A stretch of 19,500 bases of DNA, from assembly GCA_937868025.1 (NCBI GenBank), contig CALMLJ010000459.1:1-19500 (forward strand), in the 5' to 3' direction. Both the position numbers and the translations under genes were made by a program. Each line of letters opens with the position of its first letter. The first letter of the stretch is position 1. Below, piece by piece: positions 1 through 8,300 of the stretch. The notes below the pieces were generated by a model. It was not told the origin of the DNA. It made no database searches and saw only the letters and a list, made by a program, of their open reading frames with translations. Source of the DNA: an uncultured Acidimicrobiaceae bacterium. Lineage in GTDB: Bacteria > Actinomycetota > Acidimicrobiia > Acidimicrobiales > Microtrichaceae.

Positions 1-74
1 GCGGCGATGTCGCCGGCTACGCGGTCGCGACGCTCGAACTCGGTCCGCCCGCCACCTGCGACCTCGTCCGCTAG
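1..74 (+). CDS. C-terminal end of an unidentified protein (partial)
   Basis: Reading in the frame that begins at base 3 gives 23 residues ending at a TAG at 72-74; the last part reads ELGPPATCDLVR. Nearly every third codon position is G or C, as in the clear genes of the window, so this looks like the true tail of a gene entering from the left. It converges on the ABC permease gene, whose stop codon is only 7 bp away. Too little is present to name a family. No hairpin is visible in the short gap between the two stops. Confidence 0.55.
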   Translation, partial: GDVAGYAVATLELGPPATCDLVR

Positions 75-81
75 CCCGAGC

Positions 82-882
82 TCAGAGCCGCTTCGTGTCC
101 CGGCGGTAGGCCCACGCCGCCCAACCGCTCATGGCAGCTGCCCAGACGGCGATCACGAGCCAGCCCTTGACCGACCAGGCGGCGCCGCCGATGCCGATGT
201 GGCTCGCCTGCGTGATCCAGAACGACGGGACGAGTTCACCGATCTGGCGCAGGACGCCGCTGGCGGGCAGTGGGAACCATTGGCCACCGAGGAACCCGAA
301 GAACGCCGAGCCGCCACCCACGGCCGGCCCCATCGCATCGGTCGTCAGGAGGTGACCGATCGCGATGCCCAGCGCGACGAAGGGCAGCACACCGATCAGG
401 AGCAGTCCCGTCATCGAGATCCATCGGCCGGCGGATTCGATCCGCACTCCGAAGGTCAGGCCGGCGGCATAGAGCAGGACGATGCTGGCAGCCGACATCA
501 CGTAGGACGTGATCACCTTCGTGGCGAAGTAGGTGGTGACCGGCAGGGGCGTGAGGCGCAGCTGGCGGTTCCAGCCGGTCTGCCGTTCGGTTGCGATTCG
601 GGCCCCACCGGAGATCGCGGCGATCATCGCGCCGTACCCGGCCATCGACACCATGTAGTAGAGGACGAACTTCACCCGGTAGGAGCCGAGATCCATGATC
701 TGATCCTTGTTCGACCCGCCGATGACGAGAAAGAGCGCCAGCGGGAACACCAGCGAGAAGATGAACGATCGCTTGTTGCGGAACAGGCGGAGCAGCTCGT
801 AGCGCAGATACGTGGCGTTGAGGCCCCGCCGCGTCGGCCTCGTGGGCGGCGCCGTGGACGGTGCCGTGGGCTGCGCCGTCAT
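82..882 (-). CDS. ABC-2 type transporter permease
   Basis: A 266-residue integral membrane protein that would form the channel half of an exporter with the ATPase encoded just upstream. After a Pro/Thr-rich cytoplasmic N-terminus (about 1-20) there are six likely membrane segments near residues 39-55, 71-92, 120-144, 154-178, 184-202 and 239-258. The cytoplasmic stretch ERQTGWNRQLRLTPLP (about 99-114) is the conserved loop of ABC-2 permeases of the DrrB/NodJ kind, and a basic tail (YRRDTKRL) ends the protein. Its ATG overlaps the ATPase stop as ATGA (879-882), so the two are almost certainly translationally coupled. Length and topology are normal for the family. The substrate cannot be told from sequence; drug, lipid or polysaccharide export are all possible. 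Confidence 0.9.
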   Translation of the reverse strand: MTAQPTAPSTAPPTRPTRRGLNATYLRYELLRLFRNKRSFIFSLVFPLALFLVIGGSNKDQIMDLGSYRVKFVLYYMVSMAGYGAMIAAISGGARIATERQTGWNRQLRLTPLPVTTYFATKVITSYVMSAASIVLLYAAGLTFGVRIESAGRWISMTGLLLIGVLPFVALGIAIGHLLTTDAMGPAVGGGSAFFGFLGGQWFPLPASGVLRQIGELVPSFWITQASHIGIGGAAWSVKGWLVIAVWAAAMSGWAAWAYRRDTKRL

Positions 883-1808
883 CGGTCGCCCCCGGCCTCG
901 CCGGTCAACTCGAGGAACGCGTGCTCCAGTCCCGCACCGACGATCTCGATCTCGTGCACGTCGGGGTACGCCGCGAGCAATGCCCGGATCGCGACGTCGG
1001 AGTCGGCGCAGGCGAGGTCGATGGCCTCGCCGTGGATGGTCGCCGAGACAACCCCGGCGAGAGATTCCAGCGCTGCAGAGGAGGCCCCGGCGAGGACCGC
1101 CTTGATGTGGCGACCACCGGATGCTGCTCGCAGCTCGGCGGCGGTGCCATCCGCGACGATCTCACCGCGGGCCATCAGCACGATGCGGTCGGCGTAGTCG
1201 TCGGCCTCCTCGAGGTAGTGCGTCGCGAAGATGACGGTCTTGCCCCGCTCGGTGAACGAACGCATCGTCGCCCAGAAGGCGACCCGTGACTCCACGTCCA
1301 TGGCCACGGTCGGTTCGTCGAGGATGATCAGGTCGGGATCCGACACCATGGCCACGGCGAAACGGACCCGCTGCGTCTGCCCACCCGACAGGCGGTTGGT
1401 GCGCCGCTCCGCGATGTCGCCGATGCCGGCCAGCTCGAGGGTCTCGTCGACACCGAGCGGCGTCGGGAACAGCGAGCCCATCATGTCGACGAGCTCGCGC
1501 ACCGACAGCTCACCCAGGACTGCGCCGACCTGCAACATCGCGCCGATCGCTCCCCGCTGGATCGCCTGCTTCGGCGACAGGCCCAGCACGTCGACCGTCC
1601 CGGCGTCGGGCTTCGAGAGTCCGAGGATCATCTCGATGGTCGACGACTTTCCGGCCCCGTTCGGGCCGAGCAGCGCGACGGTCTCACCGCAAGCGATGTC
1701 GAGGTCGATACCCCGAACCGCTTGCACCGGCCCCGCTGGGCTGGGAAACGTCTTCACGAGTCCCCGGAGCGCGACACCGAGGGCGGGAGGATCGAGGGTC
1801 TGCGTCAT
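879..1808 (-). CDS. ABC transporter ATP-binding protein (DrrA-like)
   Basis: A 309-residue nucleotide-binding subunit energising the adjacent ABC-2 permease at the inner face of the membrane. All motifs are intact: Walker A GPNGAGKS (48-55), Q-loop Gln93, signature LSGGQ (140-144), Walker B LIILDEP (Asp164, Glu165) and H-loop His197. Residues from about 230 to the end form the C-terminal extension common to DrrA/CcmA-type exporters. It is the first gene of a two-gene operon, with a 4-bp overlap into the permease. The start lies 67 bp from the divergent exonuclease III gene. No strong Shine-Dalgarno sequence or clean TAnnnT box precedes the ATG, so its promoter is not identified. The substrate is unknown. 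Confidence 0.93.
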   Translation of the reverse strand: MTQTLDPPALGVALRGLVKTFPSPAGPVQAVRGIDLDIACGETVALLGPNGAGKSSTIEMILGLSKPDAGTVDVLGLSPKQAIQRGAIGAMLQVGAVLGELSVRELVDMMGSLFPTPLGVDETLELAGIGDIAERRTNRLSGGQTQRVRFAVAMVSDPDLIILDEPTVAMDVESRVAFWATMRSFTERGKTVIFATHYLEEADDYADRIVLMARGEIVADGTAAELRAASGGRHIKAVLAGASSAALESLAGVVSATIHGEAIDLACADSDVAIRALLAAYPDVHEIEIVGAGLEHAFLELTGEAGGDR

Positions 1809-1875
1809 CGCTCGAAGTCAACCACTCGGCCGACAGGCGTGCAGGCATCACCCTCGGATCTGGGAGGATCGGACC

Positions 1876-2676
1876 ATGACGCTCTCGATCGCCACGATCA
1901 ACGTGAACGGGCTACGCGCGGCGGTGCGTCGCGGCATGGACGCCTGGGTGGCCCAGGTCCGGCCGGACGTCATGGCCCTGCAGGAGGTTCGAGCGCCCGA
2001 CGAGGTCGTGGCGCCGCTCCTCGGCGACGGGTGGTCGCACGTCGGTGCCTCGTCGGTGCTCAAGGGCCGCGCCGGCGTGGCCGTCGCGGCTCGTACCGAG
2101 GTGACCGACACCAGCGCCGCGATCGGTGGCGGTCGCTTCGCCGGGACCGGGCGCTGGGTCGAGGGCACCGTCGACACGGCTGACGGACGCGGGCTCTGCG
2201 TGGCATCGGCGTACGTACACACCGGTCAGGCCGACGATCCGGGTCGCATGGAGGAGAAGCTCGCGTTCCTCGACGCGATCGTCCGACGCGTCGACGAGGT
2301 CGCCGCCACCGGACGTCACGTGCTCCTCACCGGCGACCTCAACGTCGCCCACGACGAACGCGACATCAAGAACTGGAAGGGCAACCGGGGCAAGGCCGGC
2401 TTTCTCCCCGAGGAACAGGAACGCCTCGATCGGCTCCGTGACGAGGTGGGCTTCGTCGACCTCGGCCGTCGTTTCGGCGGTGACGGCTCCGGGCCGTACA
2501 CCTGGTGGTCGTGGCGAGGGAAGGCGTTCGACAACGACGCCGGTTGGCGCATCGACTACCTGATCGCCAGTCCTGACCTCGCCGCGCTGGCGAAGGACGT
2601 TGTGGTGCACCGGGCGCCCACGTACGCCGAGCGGTGGTCCGACCACGCGCCGGTCGTCGCGACCTTCGACCTGTAG
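1876..2676 (+). CDS. xth: Exodeoxyribonuclease III (Xth family AP endonuclease)
   Basis: A 266-residue Mg-dependent nuclease that cuts 5' to abasic sites and trims 3' blocked ends in base-excision repair. The exonuclease-endonuclease-phosphatase fold is complete. Asn9 lies in TINVNGLR, the metal ligand Glu37 in ALQEV, the conserved Tyr113 in AYVHTG, Asp154 and Asn156 in GDLNVAH, Asp227 in IDYLIAS, and the catalytic Asp256-His257 pair in SDHAPV. The length matches E. coli XthA closely. The reading frame stays open far upstream, but the ATG at 1876 is chosen because the family's N-terminal strand begins there and a strong GGGAGG (1862-1867) sits 8 nt before it. It is therefore one of the few genes here with a classical leader. 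It is divergent from the ABC operon, with no sign of shared function. Confidence 0.93.
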   Translation: MTLSIATINVNGLRAAVRRGMDAWVAQVRPDVMALQEVRAPDEVVAPLLGDGWSHVGASSVLKGRAGVAVAARTEVTDTSAAIGGGRFAGTGRWVEGTVDTADGRGLCVASAYVHTGQADDPGRMEEKLAFLDAIVRRVDEVAATGRHVLLTGDLNVAHDERDIKNWKGNRGKAGFLPEEQERLDRLRDEVGFVDLGRRFGGDGSGPYTWWSWRGKAFDNDAGWRIDYLIASPDLAALAKDVVVHRAPTYAERWSDHAPVVATFDL

Positions 2677-2707
2677 CCGAGGTACGCGGCCACCTTCGCT
2701 CGCCGCC

Positions 2708-2732
2708 GGAGTCGGAGTCGGAGTCGGTGTCG
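2708..2732 (+). repeat. Short tandem hexamer repeat (GGAGTC)
   Basis: Three exact copies of GGAGTC followed by a decayed copy (GGTGTC) and a trailing G, in the gap between the convergent exonuclease III and acyl-CoA dehydrogenase genes. It lies directly before the large palindrome at 2737-2816. It does not code, and the unit is too short and too few-copied to suggest more than polymerase slippage. Confidence 0.7.
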
Positions 2733-2736
2733 CGTT

Positions 2737-2816
2737 CGCCTGACTCCAGGGGTTCTGTACTGCGAGGAGCGCCACATCTGGTGCCCCTCGCAGTACAGAA
2801 CCCCGAGAATCAGGCG
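2737..2816. repeat. 80-bp imperfect palindrome between convergent genes
   Basis: Outer arms CGCCTGA (2737-2743) and TCAGGCG (2810-2816) and inner 19-bp arms, GGGGTTCTGTACTGCGAGG (2749-2767) and its exact complement (2786-2804), give a two-tier palindrome with unmatched 5-nt spacers on each side. The right outer arm contains the stop codon of the acyl-CoA dehydrogenase, so the element reaches into that gene's last codons. Perfect arms of this length are unlikely by chance and look like a dispersed palindromic element or a bidirectional terminator. No transposase or target duplication is seen. Confidence 0.8.
2749..2804. terminator. Strong hairpin, possible bidirectional terminator
   Basis: The 19-bp perfect stem continues inward after one A-C mismatch as six more pairs (2769-2774 with 2779-2784, one of them G-T), closing on the 4-nt loop 2775-2778. 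That makes about 25 pairs in a 56-nt hairpin. It sits 72 nt after the exonuclease III stop and just after the acyl-CoA dehydrogenase stop, where two convergent transcripts need to end. No T-tract follows on either strand. If it terminates, it does so as the T-less hairpin type proposed for actinobacteria, or with Rho. Confidence 0.55.
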
Positions 2817-4159
2817 TTCTTGGGCAGGTCGGCGAACGGCATCGTCTTGTCGTTGTTGGGCTCCTTGGGGAGGCCCAGCACCCGCTCGCCGATGATGTTG
2901 CGCTGGATCTGGTCGGTGCCGCCGTAGATGGGCGGACCCTGCGCCCACAGGGCGATGGAGGTGACGGCACCGAGGAAGGGATTGCCGGTCGCGGCGTCGA
3001 TCGCAGGGCGCTGATCGTCGGTGTAGGCGTGCAGCATTCCCTGGGCGCCGACGATGCGAAGACCCACGTCGCGGCTCAGCCGCATCGTGTCACTCATCGA
3101 GAGCTTCGAGATGTTGGCCATGCCGGGAAGGTCACGACCCGCCTTCTTGGCCGCCTTGACCCGGAGGGCGTTGAAGCGCCCGATCTCGCCGAGCGTGTGG
3201 AGCCGCATGAGGTCCTGGCGGATGGTGGCGTCGGCGATCGAGCCGTTGCCCTTGGCGAGATCGATGAGGAGCCTGGCAGCACCGCCACCACTCGACGGAC
3301 CCGCTCCCGACGTCGCCCGCTTCTTCTTCTGACGAGGCGTGACGAAGTCGCCGACGCGCTGGTCGAGGTGGCCGACGACGGTGCCCGGCGACGCCGCACC
3401 CGCACCGCCGCTGCCACCACCCGTGCCGAGCCCGGCCCGCTCGTTGGCGAGCGTGGTGTTGGCGACGGCCCATCCGTTGTTGCGCCCACCGATGATCGCG
3501 GACGACGGCACCCGGGCGTCGGACATGAACACCTCGTTGAAGAGCGCATGACCCGTCATCTCACGGAGCGGACGGACCTCCATGCCCGGCTGGTGCATGT
3601 CGATGGAGAACCAGGTGATGCCCTGGTGCTTGGGCAGCTCGGGGGCCGTACGGGCGATGAGCATCGCGAGGTCGGCCGTGTGGCCGAACGACGTCCACAC
3701 CTTCTGGCCGTTCACGATCCACTCGTCACCGTCCTCGACGGCACGCGCCGTGAGACCGGCGAGATCCGAACCGGCGCCCGGCTCGCTGAAGAGCTGGCAC
3801 CATGCCTTCTGGCCGGTGACGATGTCGCGCACGTACAGGTCGATCTGTTCCTGGGTGCCGTGGCTGGCGATCGTCGGTGCGGCGAGCAGGAGGCCGAGGC
3901 CGGCAGGCGCTCCGAGGGCACCGAAGTCGCCGATCTCGTTGGCGATCCGCACGGCGTCGTTGCGCGACACCCCCTTGCCGTAGGCGTTCGTCGGCAGGTT
4001 GGGGGCGCACCAGCCGGCGAGGCCGAGCCGCTGCCACCAGTCCGCGACGGTCAGGTCGGGATCCCAGTTCTCCTCGAGCCACGAACGCAGTTCGTCGACC
4101 AGTTCGTCGTTCGTGACGGCGTCGGTGTTCTCGGATGCGGCCGGAGCGACATCGGTCAT
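2810..4159 (-). CDS. Acyl-CoA dehydrogenase (FadE-like)
   Basis: A 449-residue FAD-dependent enzyme that would introduce the alpha,beta double bond into an acyl-CoA. The N-terminal helical domain spans about 15-120. The FAD/substrate strand motif is CQLFSEPGAGSDLAGL (121-136), followed by VNGQKVWTSFG (149-159), and the C-terminal FAD-binding stretch is IYGGTDQIQRNIIGERVLGLP (411-431). At the MCAD Glu376 position there is Gly413. Glu240 in LANERAGLG lies where isovaleryl- and long-chain dehydrogenases keep their base (IVD Glu254 type), so activity is probably retained. Residues about 245-295 form a Gly-rich, basic insert (RQKKKR at 276-281). The ATG at 4159 follows a G6 run (4165-4170) that can act as a Shine-Dalgarno sequence. 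It resembles mycobacterial sterol or branched-acyl FadE proteins; the substrate is unknown. Confidence 0.92.
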   Translation of the reverse strand: MTDVAPAASENTDAVTNDELVDELRSWLEENWDPDLTVADWWQRLGLAGWCAPNLPTNAYGKGVSRNDAVRIANEIGDFGALGAPAGLGLLLAAPTIASHGTQEQIDLYVRDIVTGQKAWCQLFSEPGAGSDLAGLTARAVEDGDEWIVNGQKVWTSFGHTADLAMLIARTAPELPKHQGITWFSIDMHQPGMEVRPLREMTGHALFNEVFMSDARVPSSAIIGGRNNGWAVANTTLANERAGLGTGGGSGGAGAASPGTVVGHLDQRVGDFVTPRQKKKRATSGAGPSSGGGAARLLIDLAKGNGSIADATIRQDLMRLHTLGEIGRFNALRVKAAKKAGRDLPGMANISKLSMSDTMRLSRDVGLRIVGAQGMLHAYTDDQRPAIDAATGNPFLGAVTSIALWAQGPPIYGGTDQIQRNIIGERVLGLPKEPNNDKTMPFADLPKNA

Positions 4160-4228
4160 CGGTACCCCCCTGGGTGATGCTGGTGTGATCGGCCCGGAAC
4201 CCCCGTGGCCGTGACCCCCAGATGATCG

Positions 4229-4241
4229 CGTACACCGTACG
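4229..4241. promoter_or_regulatory. Candidate operator/-10 upstream of the acyl-CoA dehydrogenase
   Basis: CGTAC-ACC-GTACG is a 13-bp inverted repeat about 70 bp upstream of the acyl-CoA dehydrogenase start. On the - strand it contains TACGGT (4239 down to 4234), a TAnnnT -10 candidate. An operator of a TetR-type lipid regulator overlapping a promoter would look like this. The arms are only 5 bp, so chance is a real possibility. Confidence 0.3.
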
Positions 4242-4297
4242 ACTCGTGCCCATCCTGTGACCGAAGTCCTCCCGGGCCGGGGCGAGCGACGACGCTC

Positions 4298-4337
4298 TCC
4301 AGGCTCACCCGGCCGTATTCGCCCGGGTGAGCCTGGA
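4298..4337 (-). terminator. Hairpin after the short-chain dehydrogenase gene
   Basis: A perfect 15-bp inverted repeat, TCCAGGCTCACCCGG (4298-4312) and its complement (4323-4337), encloses a 10-nt loop. Read on the - strand it begins 5 nt after the stop codon of the short-chain dehydrogenase, the usual place for an intrinsic terminator. The sequence beyond it is GC-rich with no T-tract. It probably separates this gene from the acyl-CoA dehydrogenase downstream. Confidence 0.65.
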
Positions 4338-4342
4338 TCGGG

Positions 4343-5260
4343 TCAGTCGGGCAACCGTCCACTCATGTCGGCGTTGGGTTGGGCCCGCTCGACGAGTCCG
4401 GGGATGATCTCGCCCAGTTCGACGGGGTCCCAGCGACGACCGGCCTCGACCGCCTCGCCGGCGTGCCATCCCTCGGCCACGCTGATCCGGTCGCCGCGCA
4501 CGTTGAACACCCGCCCGGTGACACCGGCCGCCTCCCGGCTCCCCAACCAGACGACGAGCGGGGCGATGTTGCCCGGGTCACCGGGACTCCACTCCCCGTC
4601 CGCGACGGTCGGCGCGCCGCCGGCCTGCAGCGGGATCGTCATCCGGGTGGCGGCCACCGGGGCGATGGCGTTGACGGTCACGCCGTAGCGGGCGAGTTCC
4701 ATCGCGGCGATGATCGTGAACGACGCGATGCCGGCCTTGGCGGCCCCGTAGTTGGTCTGGCCGACGTTGCCGTAGATGCCCGACGGCGACGACGTGTTGA
4801 TGATGCGGCCGGCGACGTCGTCGCCCGCCTTGGACCGATCGCGCCAGTAGTTGGCCGCATGGTGCGAGGTGGCGAACGTGCCGCGCAGGTGGACCCGGAT
4901 GACCGCGTCCCACTCGTCGAAGGTCATGTTGACGAGCATTCGATCCCGCAGGATGCCGGCGTTGTTCACAACGGCGTCGAGCCCACCGAACGCCTCGACT
5001 GCTGTATCGATCAGGCGCTTGGCGCCGTCATCGGTCGAGATGTCGTCACCGTTGACCACCGCTCGTCCGCCGAGGGCCTCGATCGCCGTGACGACCTCCG
5101 ACGCCGGTCCGATCGAGCCGCCGCTCCCGTCCACCTCGGCACCGACATCGTTCACCACGACGTGGGCGCCCTGGCGGGCGAACTCCAAGGCATGCTCCCG
5201 ACCGATGCCGCGCCCGGCACCCGTCACCACCACGATCCGGCCTTCACAGAGTCGATCCAT
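4343..5260 (-). CDS. Short-chain dehydrogenase/reductase (FabG-like)
   Basis: A 305-residue NAD(P)-dependent oxidoreductase. The Rossmann motif TGAGRGIG spans 13-20, and Asp38 at the end of the second strand favours NAD. NNAG is at 99-102, and the catalytic set is Ser158, Tyr171 and Lys175 (YGAAK). The insert between strands 2 and 3 (about 40-57, GAEVDGSGGSIGPASEVV) is typical of the 3-hydroxyacyl-CoA dehydrogenase domain of multifunctional beta-oxidation enzymes. A role in fatty-acyl or sterol side-chain oxidation is therefore likely, in keeping with the acyl-CoA dehydrogenase downstream on the same strand. The 183-bp gap and the hairpin after its stop argue for separate transcripts. No Shine-Dalgarno sequence precedes the ATG; AAGAAT ends 6 nt before it, suggesting a leaderless start. 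Confidence 0.92.
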   Translation of the reverse strand: MDRLCEGRIVVVTGAGRGIGREHALEFARQGAHVVVNDVGAEVDGSGGSIGPASEVVTAIEALGGRAVVNGDDISTDDGAKRLIDTAVEAFGGLDAVVNNAGILRDRMLVNMTFDEWDAVIRVHLRGTFATSHHAANYWRDRSKAGDDVAGRIINTSSPSGIYGNVGQTNYGAAKAGIASFTIIAAMELARYGVTVNAIAPVAATRMTIPLQAGGAPTVADGEWSPGDPGNIAPLVVWLGSREAAGVTGRVFNVRGDRISVAEGWHAGEAVEAGRRWDPVELGEIIPGLVERAQPNADMSGRLPD

Positions 5261-5266
5261 GGCCCG

Positions 5267-5272
5267 ATTCTT
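5267..5272 (-). promoter_or_regulatory. Candidate leaderless -10 for the short-chain dehydrogenase
   Basis: On the - strand AAGAAT is followed by exactly 6 nt and then the ATG at 5260, placing the expected +1 on the A of the start codon. The hexamer matches TATAAT at four positions but lacks the first T, so this is the weakest case of the series. Confidence 0.35.
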
Positions 5273-5351
5273 TCAGCGACCGCGCCTCGGCGCTCGGGGC
5301 CCGGCGCGCTCGACCCGATCGCCGCCGGGCTTCGGTGTCAGGACCGTCGTT

Positions 5352-5357
5352 TAGGTT
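5352..5357 (+). promoter_or_regulatory. Candidate leaderless -10 for addB
   Basis: TAGGTT ends 8 nt before the ATG at 5366, and there is no Shine-Dalgarno sequence in the 20 nt before that start. A transcript beginning about 7 nt after the hexamer would carry only a base or two ahead of the ATG. No convincing -35 is visible. Confidence 0.45.
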
Positions 5358-5365
5358 GACCATCG

Positions 5366-8300
5366 ATGATCGGACACGTTCACGTCGTGCCCTCGGGGCG
5401 GCCCGCCGGCCAGGCGTTGGCGTCGGCGATCCGCGCCGCCAAGGGCGCCGCAGCATTGGCGCCGGTCACGGCCATCGTGCCGTCCAACTTCGCAGGGCTT
5501 GCAGCCAGGCGCCTCCTGGTGACGGGCGAGCTGCGGCCCGCCGATGCGGACACATCGGCACCGGTCGGCGTCGCCAACGTGTCGTTCCTCACGCCGTTCG
5601 GCCTCGCCGAGCTCCTCGCCGCCGACCAGCTGCTCGACCGCCATCCCCTCACCAATCCGGTGCTCGGCGCCGCGATCCGCCTCACCCTGCGCGACGACCC
5701 GGGCCCCTTCGCCCGGGTGCGCGATCACATTGCGACCGAGACGGCGCTCGCCGCGTTGTACGCCGAGCTCAGCAACGTCTCGGAGCCGTCGCTGCAACGT
5801 CTCGAGTCCGAAGGCGGACGCGCGGCGCGGATCGCCGCCGGCTTCCAACGATCGATCGCGGCCCGGCTGGCCGAGTTCCACGACGAGGCCGACATGGCGC
5901 ACGCCGCCGCGTCCCGTCACGACCTCGAGGCCGCGCTTGCACCCTTCGGACACCTGATCTGGTACCTCCCGGCGCCCACCACGGCGCCGATCGCCGAGTT
6001 CCTCCGCGCCGTTCTCCACACCGCCGATGCCACGGTGGTGGTCGGCGTCACGGGCGACCTCGGTGCCGACGCCGCCGTGTGGCGCACCTGCGTTCGCGCC
6101 GGGCTCTCGATCCCCGACCCTCGTCCTGTTGTCGAGACGCCGACCGCGTCGCGCATCATCTCGGTCACCGACGCCGACGAGGAGGTCCGGGCGGTCGTCC
6201 GCGAGATCGTGACGCTGGCCGAGGCGGGGATGCCGCTCGACCGCATCGGCGTGTTCCATCCCACACCAACTCCGTACGTCGGCATCCTTCGCCAGCAGCT
6301 CGCGGCGGCCGGCATCCCGTCGAACGGCCCGTCCACACTCACCGTGCGCGACACGGCGGCCGGCCGCACACTGCTCGCCGCCCTCGCGCTCCCCGCCCAG
6401 CGTTGGCGCCGCGACCGGGTCATGGCGCTGGTGAGCGGCGCGCCCGTGCGCCACGACGGCGAGCTGGCCCGGCCCGCGGCGTGGGAGACGATCTCACGCG
6501 AGGCCGGTGTCGTCCACGACCTCGGCGACTGGCGTCGGCGCCTCGAGGTCCACCGCTCCTCCCTCCAGCGCCACCTCGACCAGCCGCTCCCGGGCTCCAC
6601 CGTCAACATCGAGCACACGGCCGCTGCCATCGACGAGACACGAGCGCTCGCGTCGTTCGTCGAGCACCTCGCCGACGCCGTCACAGCCGTCGAGACGGCG
6701 ACGGGGTGGGCCGCCAAGTCCAGCGCCGGCCTCGCCCTCCTCTCACAGCTGCTCGGGGACGATCGGCAACACGGCCAGTGGCCAGAGTCCGAACGGGCTG
6801 CCTTCGAACGGGTCGAGGACGCGCTCAGTCGTCTCGGCGCGCTCGACCACCTCGAACCGCGGCCCACCGCCGCCGTCTTCGCCCGGGCGCTGGCCGCCGA
6901 GCTCGACGTCACCCAGGGCCGGGTCGGCCGCTTCGGCGACGGGGTGCTGTACGGACCGCTCGCCTCAGCCGCCGGTCTCGACCTCGACGCCGTGTTCCTC
7001 GTGGGCTGCACCGAAGGGCTGTGCCCCGCGGCCCGCCGCGACGACGCGCTGCTCCCCGACGCTGCCCGCGTCCTCACCGACGGCGAGCTCGAGCTGCGGG
7101 CGGCCCGCATCGACGACCAGCACCGCCAGTTCCTCGTTGCCCTCGCCACGGCGCCGGCCGAGCGCCGGGTCCTCACCATCGCCCGGGGCGATCTGCGCGG
7201 CAGCCGACGTTCGCTCCCCTCACGATGGCTCCTCGACACCGCCTCCGCGCTGGCCGGCACCGTCGTGCACAGCACCGAGTTCGACCGTCTCCCGCCGTCG
7301 GTCGTGACCGTTGTGCCGTCCCACGCCACCGGTGTCGTGACGGCACCGGTCCACGCCTCGCTCGCCGATCGAGACCTGGCCGCCATGAGTCGGCTCTCGG
7401 CGCAGGGCGTCGACGTGACCGATCACCCCACCATGGCCAACGTGCACCGCGGTGTGTGGGCGCAGATCCTGCGGCGGTCCGACCGGTTCACCGAGTGGGA
7501 CGGCAACCTCGCGCACCAGCGCGTGCGCTCTCCGGGCGCCGATCCCTGGTCGCCCAGCCGGCTGCAGGCGTGGGCGTCGTGTGGCTACCGCTACTTCCTC
7601 GGCTACCAGCTCGGGCTCAGCGAACGGGACGAGCCCGAACGGGTGCTCGACCTCGGCCCGCTCGATCGCGGCTCGGGTGTCCACGAGGTGCTCGAGCGGT
7701 TCCTCACCGAGGTCATCGAACACGGGCCACCTGCTCCCGACGAGCGCTGGTTGCCGCACCACCGCGAACGCCTCCGTGAGATCGCGGCGGGGGTGTTCGA
7801 CGAGTACGAGCGCCGCGGCCGCACCGGCCGTCCGGTGCACTGGGCGCTCACCCGGGCCGATCTGCTCGACACGCTCGATGCCTTTCTCGTCGCCGACGAC
7901 ACCCACCGCGCCGCCACCGGCTCGCGGCCCGATCGCGTCGAGTATCCGTTCGGGCTGAAGGGCAACGAGCCGGCGACCATCCGCCTCGCCAACGGCCGCA
8001 GCCTGGCGTTCCGCGGCATGGCCGATCGCATCGACCGATCCGACACGGGGCGGGTGCTCGTGAGCGACTACAAGACCGGCAAGGGAGCCCAGTACAAGGG
8101 TCTGGGCGCCGACGGCGACGACCCGGTGCGGGGCGGCACCCTGCTCCAGCTCGGCATCTACGCCGAAGCGGCCCTGCAACAACTCGACGCCACCGAGGCC
8201 GATGCCCACTACTGGATGATCAACGGCGACGTCGCCTTCGCACGATTCGGGTACCGGTGGACGCCGGAACGGCGCCAGCGCCTGATCGACGTCGTGACCA

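Noticed and set aside
7..1197. Open frame of 396 codons on the + strand opposite the ABC genes
   Set aside because: Antisense shadow: Arg/Asp/His-rich, without domains, while the - strand frames carry complete ABC transporter motifs.
3029..4177. Open frame of 382 codons opposite the acyl-CoA dehydrogenase
   Set aside because: Antisense shadow with the usual low-complexity composition and no recognizable fold.
5335..7779. Very long open frame (814 codons) overlapping addB in another + frame
   Set aside because: Arg/Pro/Ala-rich translation with no motifs. It is the expected shadow of a GC-rich gene; the addB frame carries the nuclease and Fe-S motifs.
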